From assembly GCA_032622095.1 (NCBI GenBank), contig CP136068.1:163329465-163393464 (forward strand): a stretch of DNA of 64,000 nt, given 5' to 3'. This DNA comes from Siphonodentalium dalli (Eukaryota; Mollusca; Scaphopoda; Gadilida; Siphonodentaliidae). The position numbers and the translations under genes are program-made. The notes below the pieces were generated by a model. The model was given only the letters and a program-made list of their open reading frames with translations, was not told the DNA's origin and searched no databases. Positions 1-10,950 of the stretch are shown one piece after another (position 1 is the first letter of the stretch; each line of letters opens with the position of its first letter).

Positions 1-609
1 GTTAAGAACATTGATCAGGGATTACCCTATTCTGATTTGGTGCCTGGGGCACTCTCATTGGGAAACTTAACACACTTGTGGTAAAATTTTCTTCCACTGG
101 TAAAATTTTTAAGTAAATCTTGAGGATCGTCATACTGATATCATAGTTCTGGGAAAGGGGCTGTATTTGGTCCCTGGTGCTACCAAGTATAATCATGTTG
201 ATGCTGCAATAAAATAATCAACAAATTCAGACTACTCCTCCTTGTAATTGCTGCCATAATGCTGGTGGGGAATTTTACTGAATGTTTCTTGTATAAGCAT
301 TACTTTTCGATTCAAATTGATGTGAAACACTCCACTCAGCTTTTAGGCCAAAAATAAGAAAAAGATACTATGTTTCCGTACATCGACTGACCCTATGAAT
401 AACTGCGGACGCTAAACTTTTTATTGATATTTTGAGAAAAAAGCTAAAAATAAATAAAAAAAAATTCTTTTTTTTTACTACCAATGCACATACATATTGA
501 TGATCATTAGAGCAAAACACATGGTTTATAACATATGTTCTCTATTATATGCCATATGCAAGAGAATCCATTACATGTTAGTTGTACCCCTTTCTCTCTC
601 CCTTTCCAG
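1..609. other. Intergenic DNA, no gene seen
   Basis: AT-rich sequence without a convincing reading frame, RNA gene or repeat. It ends in a pyrimidine-rich tract (about 588-609) that could be the splice acceptor of the candidate exon that follows. Confidence 0.5.
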
Positions 610-729
610 CTAGAAAAGATTCAAAGAAAGGACATACTGAACCAAGCTACAACCTTCATGTAGAAGTTCCCTAAATCTGACATGAGAATAGCCAAAGGAT
701 TGGGAGTGGCCATTGTCATCATACATGAG
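610..729 (+). pseudogene. Candidate decayed exon 1 (unknown gene)
   Basis: A pyrimidine tract ending in CAG precedes this 120-nt stretch and GTAAAC follows it, so both splice signals are present. Read in phase 0 it gives 40 codons beginning LEKIQRKDILNQ and ending KGLGVAIVIIHE, with one in-frame TAG at 661-663. The protein family was not recognised. It may be a decayed exon of the same gene as the two phase-0 stretches downstream. It could also be chance, since the stop and the lack of homology leave it weak. Confidence 0.3.
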
Positions 730-1229
730 GTAAACAAAATAATTATATATTTAAAATTTATGGGGGGTACCAACTCAGTATGAGTGTTCCTTGCTTCAAA
801 TATGCTTGCTTACTGAAATGGCCATGTATCTGTCGGAATGGCATAAATGAGATAAAGCTTGAAAATCATGACCGGTTTGCCGAGAAGCAATAAACTCACA
901 CTAAATATTTAACATCGTTGTATGCTGATAGCTCAGAATATAACCTTAAAAATACAAATGAATAAGTCAAATAAATTTATACAAATTTCTATTTTGTATA
1001 TATACTGATCTACATGAATGAACAATTGATTACTTTTTTCATGCCAATTACAATAACCATTAGTGTTCATCCTCTTAATCATAATAAGAACTGCCTTGGT
1101 CAGTGTTGTCTAAAAGAAAAATTTCGACTGATGTCTTGATCAAATATACCATTACAAAGGTTATTACCTCCCCCCCCCCCGCCAAATTGGAAATTTGCGG
1201 GGGATATAGGAATGGGTTCCGTCGGTCCC

Positions 1230-1832
1230 GAATTTGTAAGAGTCATAACTTGAACAAATGTCAACGGATTTCAAAGATATTTGGTATATGAGTTCACCTG
1301 ACCATTACCTAGAATGAGTTCGCAAGCCAGGTCTGGCCGGATATTTTTACAGGAGTTATTGGACTTATTTATTATTTTTGTCGAATTTACCAAATAGCAA
1401 ATAGACGACGTGACAGGGCTCATTACCACAAATCTCAACGGATTTCAAAGATAATTGGTATATGAGTTCACTTGACCAGTATCTAGATCGAGTTTGCAAA
1501 CCAGGTCTGCCCGCATAGTTTCAGCAGAGTTATTGGACTTTTTGTTTATTATTTTTGGTGCAGATTGACAACGTCACTGGGCTAATTTCCACAAATATAA
1601 ACGGATTTAAAAGATTTTTGGTATATGAGTTCACATGACCAGTATCTAGAACGAGTTCGCAAACCAGGCCCGGCCGGATATTTTCAGCAGAGTTGTTGGA
1701 CTTATTTTTGGTGCAAATGGATGACATCACAGGGCTAATTTCCACAAATGTAAACGGATTTAAAAGATTTTTGGTATATTCGTTCCCATGACCAGTACCT
1801 AAAATGAGTTCGCAAGCCAGGCTTTTTGACAA
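1230..1832. repeat. Degenerate tandem repeat, period about 160-175 bp
   Basis: Four diverged copies, recognised by the recurring motif TTTGGTATATGAGTTC and by 'agcagagttattggactt' spacers. The copies near 1281, 1455, 1619 and 1776 give spacings of about 157-175 bp. Related tracts occur at 5640-6660, 6985-7850 and 18560-19290. The small open frames inside are by-products of the repeat. Confidence 0.7.
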
Positions 1833-2071
1833 AATTCCACCTCTTGTTTAGCACATATTGAGAACGCAAACATTGAGAATGCACTTCCCCAACTGCACAA
1901 TTCGGCGGAGGATACCGCCATCTGTGACTGCTTGTTTAAAGTGATGTGAAACACTCCGGTAGGGTGATAAAATAGAAATGGAGAATAATCTTGTTCAAGT
2001 AGTTACTTTTACAAATGAATTGATAACACACAACGTCAATATGTCTTTAATATGTGCTATTTTTTTTGCAG

Positions 2072-2221
2072 ATCCTCATGAGTTTGGCTTTCTGGAGATG
2101 CTAGTCAGTGATGGACTATGTATACGGCCCATTAGTAGACCACCATCAAGATGTCATCCGATGGAAGAAGGATAGTGGTGAATACCTTGCCAATGCATTG
2201 GTAACTTTCAGTCAAGCTGAG
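2072..2221 (+). pseudogene. Candidate decayed exon 2 (unknown gene)
   Basis: Bounded by TTTTTTTTGCAG upstream and GAG|GTAAAT downstream. The 150-nt phase-0 frame reads 50 codons with one TAG at codon 11. The part after the stop is protein-like (it includes DYVYGPLVDHHQD and GEYLANALVTFSQAE). Like its neighbours it is phase 0 and a multiple of three long, which suggests one symmetric-exon gene now inactivated. No family recognised. Confidence 0.3.
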
Positions 2222-2556
2222 GTAAATTTATGTGTAGATGGTGCGAATATTTTTGTCTGATATTATTATATTATGCATGACAAAAGACAAAAGGAGATGA
2301 GTATTTGAACATGACATCATGACATGATATGAACGGAATATTAAAATTGAAGTTATCACCCCTACTGGTACCTCAAGATTTGTATTTTGTCATGATAAAA
2401 TTTTTAAATTGGATAATCATCCCATAATATTTGGTAACTTTTATTTTTCTTGATTGCTCCCTGATTTATATAACCAAAATTCCAAATTTGGCAAATATTA
2501 TGAACAATGTTTTACAGAGAGGAGAAGATGAACTTTCTGATATTTCCTATTTACAG

Positions 2557-2673
2557 CTAGCGACTTGTGCACACAAAGTTGACACCAGGTATGCGGTACA
2601 TGTTCGTGGCTTTGTGAAGCTCAGTGGGGATTGTTTTCACAAAGAGCTGAGTCTAAAGATTTGTGCTGAGTCA
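2557..2673 (+). pseudogene. Candidate exon 3 (unknown gene)
   Basis: A TTTACAG acceptor opens a phase-0 frame without stops (LATCAHKVDTRYAVHVRGF and onward) to a possible donor TCA|GTAAAG. The 117-nt length is again a multiple of three. An alternative donor GGTATG lies at 2588. Function unknown; grouped with the exons at 610 and 2072 only by strand, phase and spacing. Confidence 0.25.
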
Positions 2674-2869
2674 GTAAAGCTCAAGTTTTTTTTGTGGTAA
2701 TTGTTTAATTACATTGAAATATTATTAACTAATCAAGATCAAATCTATAATTTTAAAGTTCATTCTCATCATCGTGGTGATCATCGTCATGTTTGTCACT
2801 TTGTGTTTTCTATGAAATATAGAAATTACAGTTATTAAAAACAGGATTGGGTAACATTCCCACAGATGC

Positions 2870-3507
2870 TTCAAATGCTATTAAAATGGATATGCCAAAT
2901 ATCGTCGCAAAATTCTGCTGTTATTCTCGTGGGGACTTGGGAGCCTCGCATTGAACAATAATTTGAACTCCCGTCTATGAGTGGTACATCGATATGTGGA
3001 ATCTCATAAATCACACAAACCTTCGTAACTACACTGATACGAGTTGAAGAAATATCCATAAGTTTTCTCATAGCGACTTTACATCATTTGCATACACCCA
3101 TCAACGAGCGGTCTCTGTGGATCTCAGAAATCACACAACGTTATGCTTCGTAAAACTTTGTAACATAACTTATCACTACACTCGGATGATATGAAAAAAT
3201 ATACTGTGGTTTTCTCACAGGGACTTTATATCATTTGTAACAACTGTCTACGAGCGGTCTCTGTGGATCTCAGAAATCATTTACGTAACGCTTTGTAACA
3301 CATTGTAACATATCTCTGCATTGAGATGAGTTTTAAAAATATGCTGTGGTTTTCTTATGACGCCGTTATATTATTTGTAACACGTACTGGTTACAACTTA
3401 CACTTCGTAACACTTTGCAACATATCATTACACTGAAACGCGGCGAAGAAACATGCTGCATGGGACGAATGGGAAAAAATCTGCTGCGGTTTTCTCACAG
3501 GGACTGG
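2870..3507. repeat. Tandem repeat, about 140-150 bp, four copies
   Basis: Copies share 'gagcggtctctgtggatctc', 'agaaatca', 'cactttgtaaca' and 'ctgtggttttctca' blocks, best seen at 3105-3245 and 3250-3390 with diverged copies either side. The last copy runs into the hairpin at 3508. No coding potential seen. Confidence 0.7.
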
Positions 3508-3588
3508 TAGATCATGCCATGAATCTCTACTCTGGCTGACGTTGTAGACACGGGCGTCAGCCAGAGTAGAGATTCATGGCATGATCTA
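3508..3588. repeat. Perfect 34-bp inverted repeat with 13-nt loop
   Basis: Arm 3508-3541 is the exact reverse complement of 3555-3588, separated by 13 nt. The arms begin TAGATCATGCC and meet near CTGACG. The left arm is joined to the end of the tandem repeat at 2870-3507. It may be a hairpin element, a snap-back duplication or a folded transcript; nothing else identifies it. Confidence 0.8.
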
Positions 3589-4061
3589 GGGGATTGGGTC
3601 CAATGTTTGGGAATATATTATAAGCATGGCAATACACATCGTGTGTAATATATGAAGTTATTGGTTCAATCGCGTTGACACGAAATAGATTCAAAGACTT
3701 TAAACAGCTGACCCCATTACAGTGTAGCTCCCTGTTGAGCACATGGCATGTGACGTCACATGCTATGTCAATAATTGGAAGCACACATTGAATGAATTAG
3801 TGTAGTCGCAATCAGAACTGTCTTCAATAACGACCAACGTGAGGAGGGGCATAATTAACTTTTTCGTCTGTACAGCGTATGCTATGAAATATGCTTATAA
3901 CTCCATGTTGAACTTGGGAGGCGCTCTTGCAAAAAAAAATTGAGTAGGCAGACCCAATCTTTACCAGAGCGCACGGGTCAGTCATACTTCCTTACCGAGT
4001 CATCAAGGGAGGTAAACCCTTTCATGGAGTTTGAGGCTGAACTGTAAATGCTTCCCAGTTG
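3589..4061. other. Intergenic DNA, nothing recognised
   Basis: No gene or repeat identified. Short open frames here are not supported by any motif. Confidence 0.4.
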
Positions 4062-4431
4062 TTAACCCTTTACCCAACAAACCGGCCAAAACCGGCCAAA
4101 TAAAGCTTCAACAGCCTAAAATATCTTCGGTCTGTCTCAATAGAACCATACAAATATGGATATCATTGGAACCGGCTCCTTGACCAAATTGTGATAGTTA
4201 CAGTTATGCCCTGTGCCAATGCATTCTCTTATATATGCGAGTCGACCATAGGCCTAAAAAAAATCTTTTTAAAAAACTTTTTACCATTATTTCTTACATT
4301 CTTTAACAATTTTATAATTTTTAATGTGTTAAGCCAATTCATTCTCTTATATATGCGAGGCAACCTATGGTCGACTCGCATATATAAGAGAATGCATTAG
4401 CACAGGGCCGTTCTGTTGGGTAAAGGGTTAA
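4062..4431. mobile_element. TTAA-flanked hairpin MITE, copy 1
   Basis: TTAA occurs at both ends (4062-4065 and 4428-4431). The termini are inverted: CCCTTTACCCAACA at the left and its complement TGTTGGGTAAAGGG at the right, followed inward by CCGGCC-type sequence on both sides. The interior holds inverted blocks around TCTTATATATGCGAG. It encodes no protein. TTAA duplication fits piggyBac- or Kolobok-mobilised elements. It sits in opposite orientation to the copy at 4542. Confidence 0.75.
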
Positions 4432-4541
4432 AGAAGGGGCAACTTGATGCACTGAAGTATATTTTTCAAGGAAATGATATAATCATCAATCTGCCAGTTG
4501 GGTGTGGGAAGGGTGTCATCTATGTTATTGCTCCAATGTTA
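4432..4541 (+). pseudogene. Helicase Walker A exon fragment (RecQ/DEAD-like)
   Basis: The frame reads KKGQLDALKYIFQGNDIIIN and then LPVGCGKG, followed by a hydrophobic stretch. This resembles the segment of superfamily 2 helicases running from the Q/hydrophobic patch into motif I (usually PTGxGKS), with the usual serine/threonine after GK replaced by glycine. It is about 37 codons, hemmed in by two TTAA MITEs. The frame is open for a few codons upstream of the left MITE and reaches a stop. A nonfunctional remnant is the simplest reading; RecQ-like rather than DEAD-box is a guess. Confidence 0.5.
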
Positions 4542-4929
4542 TTAACCCTTTACCCAACAGAAGGGCCCTGTGCCAATGCATTCTCTTATATATGCGAGTC
4601 GACCATAGGTCGCCTCGCATATATAAGAGAATGCATTGGCTTAACACATTAAAAATTATAAAATTGTTAAAGAATGTAAGAAAAAATGGTAAAAAGTGTT
4701 AAAAAAAAGTTTTTTTTAGGCCAATGAATTCTCTTATATATGCGAGGCGACCTATGGTCGACTCGCATATATAAGAGCATGCATTGGCACAGGGCATAAC
4801 TGTAACCATCGCAATGTGGTCAATGAACCGGTTCCAATGATATCCATATTTGTATGGTTCTATTGAGACAGACCGAAGATATTTTAGGCTGTTGCAGCTT
4901 TATTTGGCCGTTTTTGGCCGGTTTGTTAA
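4542..4929. mobile_element. TTAA-flanked hairpin MITE, copy 2 (inverted)
   Basis: Starts with TTAA then CCCTTTACCCAACAG and carries the same interior as the copy at 4062 in reverse order. Its distal end matches through GGCCGGTTTGTT but lacks the last GGGTAAAGGG, ending instead at a TTAA at 4926-4929. The two copies form a long imperfect palindrome of about 870 bp around the helicase fragment. Confidence 0.65.
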
Positions 4930-5639
4930 AAGACAAAAGGTGTGACCCATGGGAACTTGGGAAGTCTCAGACAAATATGACAGCAATTATTATCCATCAA
5001 TCTAAATTTAGTTAATAATCATTACCATTCCATAAATTGTCATAACTTACAAGTATTCAATCAAGACTTTACTACCGCATGCAAGTATTCCACACATGGT
5101 CATAATGTTACTCGGAGTCAGCACTTTTGATCTCTTTGTCAAAACAACTACTGATATACATCAAAGGCAGCGCACAACTAACATCGGTGGAAATAATTTT
5201 GGACAGTGGTATATATTTCTTTGATGTATTTGGCTTTGAAACTATACCACGTGCAATGAGTGTATATAGGTCCATTATGGGAGCAATGCAAAATATATAT
5301 AAACATCGGAATCTGAAATCGGCCGATTGTGCTTCCAGTTATTGGAAATCGGTCCGAAGGGCTTTTTCATTATCGGAACATCACTAGTATGGAGATTCAC
5401 CATCATGACTGCTTTCAAAAGAGGGGCAAATGACGTTCACGTTTTCGATTTGAGAGTTATCCTTCTTTATCAGGAAATCATATCTTTTTGTCGATTATCG
5501 ATTCTTTTGCAATTTTGCTCTGTCTGGTTTGATAACTGAAACAAATATGAACTGATTTCAATTTAGATTTTATCATGGAATCACTGACAAGATTTAGACA
5601 TCGTTCGAATTAAGCAACATCAGAAAATTAATAAACCGA
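4930..5639. other. Intergenic DNA with an unassigned short frame
   Basis: A plus-strand open frame at 5127-5387 is free of stops for 86 codons but shows no recognisable domain or splice context. Nothing else seen. Confidence 0.3.
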
Positions 5640-6660
5640 AAGGCCACCTTGGAGAGGGGATACTCTGGGTGGTGCACTTGTTAGTCGAGTTTATAACAAA
5701 TTTGACTCATGGTTTGACGAGGGACGGTTGGCGGGCGGGCGGGGGGCAGGCGGGCTATCGGGCAGCGGGCGGACCTAAATAATGCCTTATAACTTTAACA
5801 TTTGTTAACGGATTCGAAAACAATTTGTTATGTGAGTTGCTCCCAATGACTAATTACTGCCTGTAGAAAATGGGTCACGTCCGAACTTTTTGACAAGAGT
5901 TATCCATCTTTGATTACCTTTTTGCATTTTTTTTCACCATTAGCGCAATAAGTCATTCAAATATTAACTGATTCAAACCATATTTGATTAATGAGCCTCT
6001 TGCAACAATATCTCGGACGAGTTCGATAACCAGGTTTGTCCGAATTTTTTCCTCAGTGTTATGGGTCTTAGTTTGTCTATTTTTAGCATTTTTTTTCACC
6101 GTTGGCGCGATAACTGAATCAAATATTAACTGATTCAAACCATATTTGATATATGAGTCTCTTGCAACAATATCTTGGACGAGTTCGAAAACCAGGTTTG
6201 TCCGAATTTTTTCCTCGGAGTTAGGGGCCTTAGTTTGTCTATTTTTAGCATTTTTTTCACCGTTAGCGCGATAACTTAATAAAATATTAACTGATTCAAA
6301 TCATATTTGATATATGAGTCTCTTGTAACAATATCTCAGACGTGTTCGAAAACCAGGTTTGTCCGAATTTTTTCCCCGGAGTTATGGGCCTTAGTTTGTC
6401 TATTTTTTCACTGCTAGCACGATAACTCAATTAAATATTAACTGATTCTAACCATATTTGGTATATAAGTCTCTTGCAACAATATCTCGGAGGAGTTCGA
6501 AAAACCAGGTTTGTCCAAATATTTTCCTCGGAATTATGTGCTTTAGTTTGTCTATTTTTAGTGACTTTTTTGGGCCTTGTGTGGGACTTATTGCCAAGTT
6601 TTTTTTCGACTGCCAATAAACTCGACATAGCATCTTAGATGCGTAAGATGCTTACCCCTT
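5640..6660. repeat. Dispersed repeat with internal ~160-bp tandem copies, copy A
   Basis: Begins with a tract shared with copy B ('ttagtcgagtttata', 'gagggacggttggcgg'), continues with about four tandem units marked by TGCAACAATATCT near 6001, 6163, 6324 and 6475 (period 151-162), and ends with 'gactgccaataaact' and 'catcttagatgc'. The shared start and end show that it moved or was duplicated as a block. Confidence 0.75.
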
Positions 6661-6984
6661 GTTTTATTTATATTATATCAACTACTATGGAGTAATGTTA
6701 AAGAATAAAACTTTTTTCTTGCCACAAACAGCAACCTCCATTTTAATATAGTAGATAAATCAAAATAACGCCGATTCCAAAATATCTGAATCTGCGAACT
6801 GATTCGGTGTTGATCTAGAATCAGGTGATCGATGTTGACATTGAATAAAATCTTGAATACTCGCAGATCACTACTCAGGCACCTCATTTATCGGCAGGCT
6901 AAAAGCATTATCTGTACAAAAGACAACTAATTAGGACAGTATGTTTGACAGTGGTATGAAAACCCTGATAAAATGTGCATGCGC

Positions 6985-7850
6985 TTTCTGTTCTGAGGTA
7001 AAAAATATGGGTGCAACACTTAAAGAATCTGATTACAACACATTTTTAGTCGAGTTTATAAAAAAATCGACATGGTTTGAAGAGGGACGGTTGGCGGTCG
7101 GACCTAAAGAATGTGTTACAACTTTGACATTTGTGAACGGATTAAAAACAATTTTGGTATGCGAGTTGCTCCCAATGACTATTTACTGCCTGTAGAAAAT
7201 GGGTCACGTCCAAACTTTTTGACAAGAGTTATCCATCTTTGATGACTTTTTTGCATTTTTTTCACCCTTACTGCGATAACTCAACCAACTAGGTTTGTCC
7301 AAATTTTTTCCCCGTAGTTATGGGCCTTAGTTTGCCTATTTTTAGCATTTTTTTTCACCATTAGCGAAATAACTGAATAAAATATTAACTGATTCAAACC
7401 ATATTTGATATATGAGTCTCTTGCAACAATATCTCGGACGAGTTTGAAAACCAGGTTTGTTCGATTTTTTCCCGGAGTTATGTGCCTTAGTTGGTCTATT
7501 TTTAGCATTTTTTCACCATTAGCGCGATAACTCAATCATATATTAACTGATTCAAACCATATTTGATATATGATTCTCTTGCAACAATATCTCGAACGAG
7601 TTCGAAAACCAGTTTGTCCAAATTTTTCCCCCGGAGTTATGGACATTAGTTTGTCTATTTTTAGCATGTTTTTTACTGTTAGCGCGATAACTCAATTAAA
7701 TATTAACTGATTCAAACCATATTTGATGTATGAGTCTCTTGCAACAATATCTCGGACGAGTACGAAAACAGGTTTGTCCGACTTTTTGGGCAGAAGTTTT
7801 TTTTCGACTGCCAATAAACTTGACATAGCATCTTAGATGCATACCCCTTG
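6985..7850. repeat. Dispersed repeat with internal ~160-bp tandem copies, copy B
   Basis: Same start and end blocks as the repeat at 5640-6660, but with three internal units (TGCAACAATATCT at about 7422, 7580 and 7740). The difference in unit number suggests unequal exchange within the element. Confidence 0.75.
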
Positions 7851-8019
7851 TTAACAGATGCATTGTGATGCACAGATTTCCACAATTTGATATATTTAGC
7901 TTAATACTATGCATGTACATTTCTGTAGTGGCTGTGAATGGTATTTAAAATCTAACAATATTCAACACTAGAAATTTGTGTCCAACTGTAATGGTCTGAC
8001 ATTAGAAATGGGGAAATGG

Positions 8020-9151
8020 ATCGAATTATCATTATACGATATGTGCCAAATAAATGCAGCATTTTCGGCTGTGGCCGGTATAGGGACTCTCAATTAGGTA
8101 TAATTCTACATTCATTTCTCCCATAAATAATATATATTTGACGGAGCAGAGCATCCAGTCGTTAGTATATCCAATCGACCCTATCGCTAAAAGCGATTGC
8201 ATATACAAAATAAAGAGCATTTATATTTACAAGAGTGGCATGGTTACTTTAACATAAAACTGTAGTTATAGTGGGGAGTACATTGGTCAATAATTTAGTA
8301 AATATTTATGATGACAACTGTTCTAAATTGAGTCCCCACTTTCCTTCACCATGACTGAATAAAGTCATTTCCATGTTAAGCTTATTCCTGATATGGTGCA
8401 AATAAAAATTGTTTAATAAACCGGAAATGACTTTTAACTTTGCTACGACTTTGACGGGCATATGAAGCATATATATCGAAAGTTTGTGTACATATATTTA
8501 CGTGTATTGGTGTAATTAGTAAATATTTACGATGACAACTATTCTAAGACGAGTCGCCATTTTCCTTTACCATGACCCAATAAAGAACGTTCCGTGTTAA
8601 GTCTATTCCTGATATGATGCGGATAAAGAGCATTTGTAATGTGATTATTTATTAAACCAGAAATTATCCCTCCTTCAAAAAGTGTTATATATGATTGGAT
8701 GTTCAAACGAACCATGGTCAACCGTTAGATCTTTTATAATGCTATTGTTATGCGTAATTGACACAAAGAGGTCGATAATATATGCCCATGCCATGTATAC
8801 ATAGATAAACTGGTAAGCAGCTTAAGACAAATTGTATACATTCAAATATATATAAGAAGTTGAAAATCATAGACGCTTGATAGTAACAGGAATTCGCCTA
8901 ATCGCTACGTCATTTTTCATGTGTTAAATCATGTGACCACACCGGCCGCTGATCATGTGACTTAAATCATGTGACTGCGTCTGCAGCATAAGATTTTTGG
9001 CATATTTCAGAATTTTTTTTTTTTTTTCGTTATAAAAACAAAATTAGCGATCAAACACAAGATTATTTGGGCAAATTGGACATTTTAAATATATAATATA
9101 GGTATATTGAAACAAAATACAAAAAAAAATTTCAGTATAATATTCCTTTAA
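8020..9151 (+). mobile_element. Relic of a THAP/Kolobok-like DNA transposon
   Basis: Runs parallel to the intact insertion at 53217-55400. It shares the zinc-finger exon region ('ttttcggctgtggccgg' at about 8063), the repeated 'gatgacaactgttctaa' blocks, 'atgattggatgttcaaacg', and the right end with 'gatcatgtgac' and ATTCCTTTAA. The right TTAA is at 9148-9151. The frame corresponding to the THAP exon is broken by stops and no left terminus was found, so this is an old, 5'-incomplete copy. Confidence 0.6.
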
Positions 9152-10778
9152 ATATCGCTCAAGTTATATATCATCCGAACAACCAAAAAAACTGATTTCT
9201 ACGTAAATCGAGGTGGCTTTTTGGGATATTGATATTTTTAAGAGTAAAAAAGGTGAGCCACACACTAAAATATTAGGAGAAGATTCTTTTGAAGATCGCT
9301 CAATCTAGCATTTGCACAACACAAATGTTATTATTTCTAAGTCAAATAGTATCAAACTTAATTGGTCTGCATCTTCTCAAATGTGAACCACATACGTACC
9401 AAATCTGTCAAAATCATCTGACCATGACCAAAATAGAACTTGACCTGTGTTTTCTCAAATGTGACCCACGTATCAATTAACAAGGAACTATTGAATACTG
9501 CTTAAGTTAGCATCTGGACGTCCCAAAAACTGATTTATAAATAAAAAAGGGGCATAACTCCATCATTAATCATCATACCAGAACCAAATTCATACTCAAA
9601 CTGAATAATGTGATGGATATTCACCATATAGATTTGTTTTGATCAGTGGATATTAACTGGAGTTTTCATCTGGACAACATGAAAATTTGAACAGAAAGTA
9701 AAAAAAACAACATATATAGGTCTGATAAAAATTATCGTACTGAACCATATTTGATATTGCCCACAATAGATATTGAATAATGTGAATTTTTGTAACTCAT
9801 CCCAAGTCTTTTTCCAATCAGATAATACTATTAACCAGAGATATTATCCGGTCAACATGCAAATTTAAATTTCTAAGTACATAAAAAAGGCCAACAAAAA
9901 TGCAACAAAGTCATCGAACCAGAACCATAATAAAACCTGACCTCAATATTCAGATGGTTATTCCTCATAACCAGTTTTGTTTCGATCAGATAATATGAAC
10001 TGGAGTTAATATCCAAACAAGGAATAGGACAGATGTGGGTTATATTACAATAGTCCTCTGAGAATTTTGTGGGACAAATTGTCATGTGTTTGAGTCAGCT
10101 TATAATAGAAGACATAAAATTACTGCATCTATGTTAGCAATATTCAGTGTTTAAACTTCATGCATAGGGCCAGATATTGCAGAAACTAATACAGAAACAC
10201 TGAAATGGCACCCAAAGTCGTCCCACAATTCTTTAATCTGGCAAAATTAGGGGAGGAGGGGTGCCAACACATGGGATGGTGGACCCACCCTTGGCTATGC
10301 ACAGTTAAAATACTTTACATTTGTGTCGGCCTAATATGAAACATGTAAATTGCCACATTTACATGTATTTTAGCAAAAATCTCCCAAAATCTTTTTCTCC
10401 TTCCGAAAATAGGGGAAGTGCGCTGATGGCGCCGGATGGTGGATCCACGCTAGTATAATGATAGACAATAATGAGAGGATACAGCTGATATGATTGGTTT
10501 CATGATACAATTGATCTTCACCTTAAGAGTTATGGATCTTCTTGAACATCGTGTACCTCGATCCATACAAACATTTAGCGTTGCCACTCTCTAAACTGAA
10601 AGTGGGGAGGGTCAATTAGTATGCTTGGTGTTGCACTTGTTGAAACTGTTTACTGTCTCACCAGATTACAAGCTACGTATTATCAATATATATTATTGAA
10701 TACTGTGAATTGCTTATCATATTGTAACCTGCTATTTGTTCTAATAGCTCACTAAATGTTTATTTCTCTTTTTTTCAG
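9152..10778. other. Intergenic DNA with faint tandem similarity
   Basis: Between about 9290 and 10080, phrases such as 'accagaacca', 'gatattaactggagtt' and 'caacatg' recur in diverged form, suggesting an old tandem repeat. The remainder shows no gene. A pyrimidine tract ending in CAG closes the region. Confidence 0.35.
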
Positions 10779-10939
10779 ATGCAGCCAGGCAGAGCAGGAA
10801 GGCACCTGGTATCAAAGATGACACATTTGTTACTGTTGTCTGCATGTAGCTGTCAGGTACTGATGACAGAGATGGCAGCATGTACAAACATTCGCAGGTC
10901 AAAGAATCCATAGCAGTTCCACACCCACAGGATCAGTTG
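10779..10939 (+). pseudogene. Candidate decayed exon near 10.8 kb
   Basis: A TTCTCTTTTTTTCAG acceptor precedes it and GTAAAT follows it. One frame gives RQSRKAPGIKDDTFVTVV before a stop; a second frame continues with LSGTDDRDGSMYKHSQVKES to the donor. That pattern fits one exon with a frameshift. Gene identity unknown. Confidence 0.25.
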
Positions 10940-10950
10940 GTAAATACTAT

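Noticed and set aside
5127-5387. 86-codon open frame
   Set aside because: No motif, no splice context and no similarity that I can recognise; compatible with chance.
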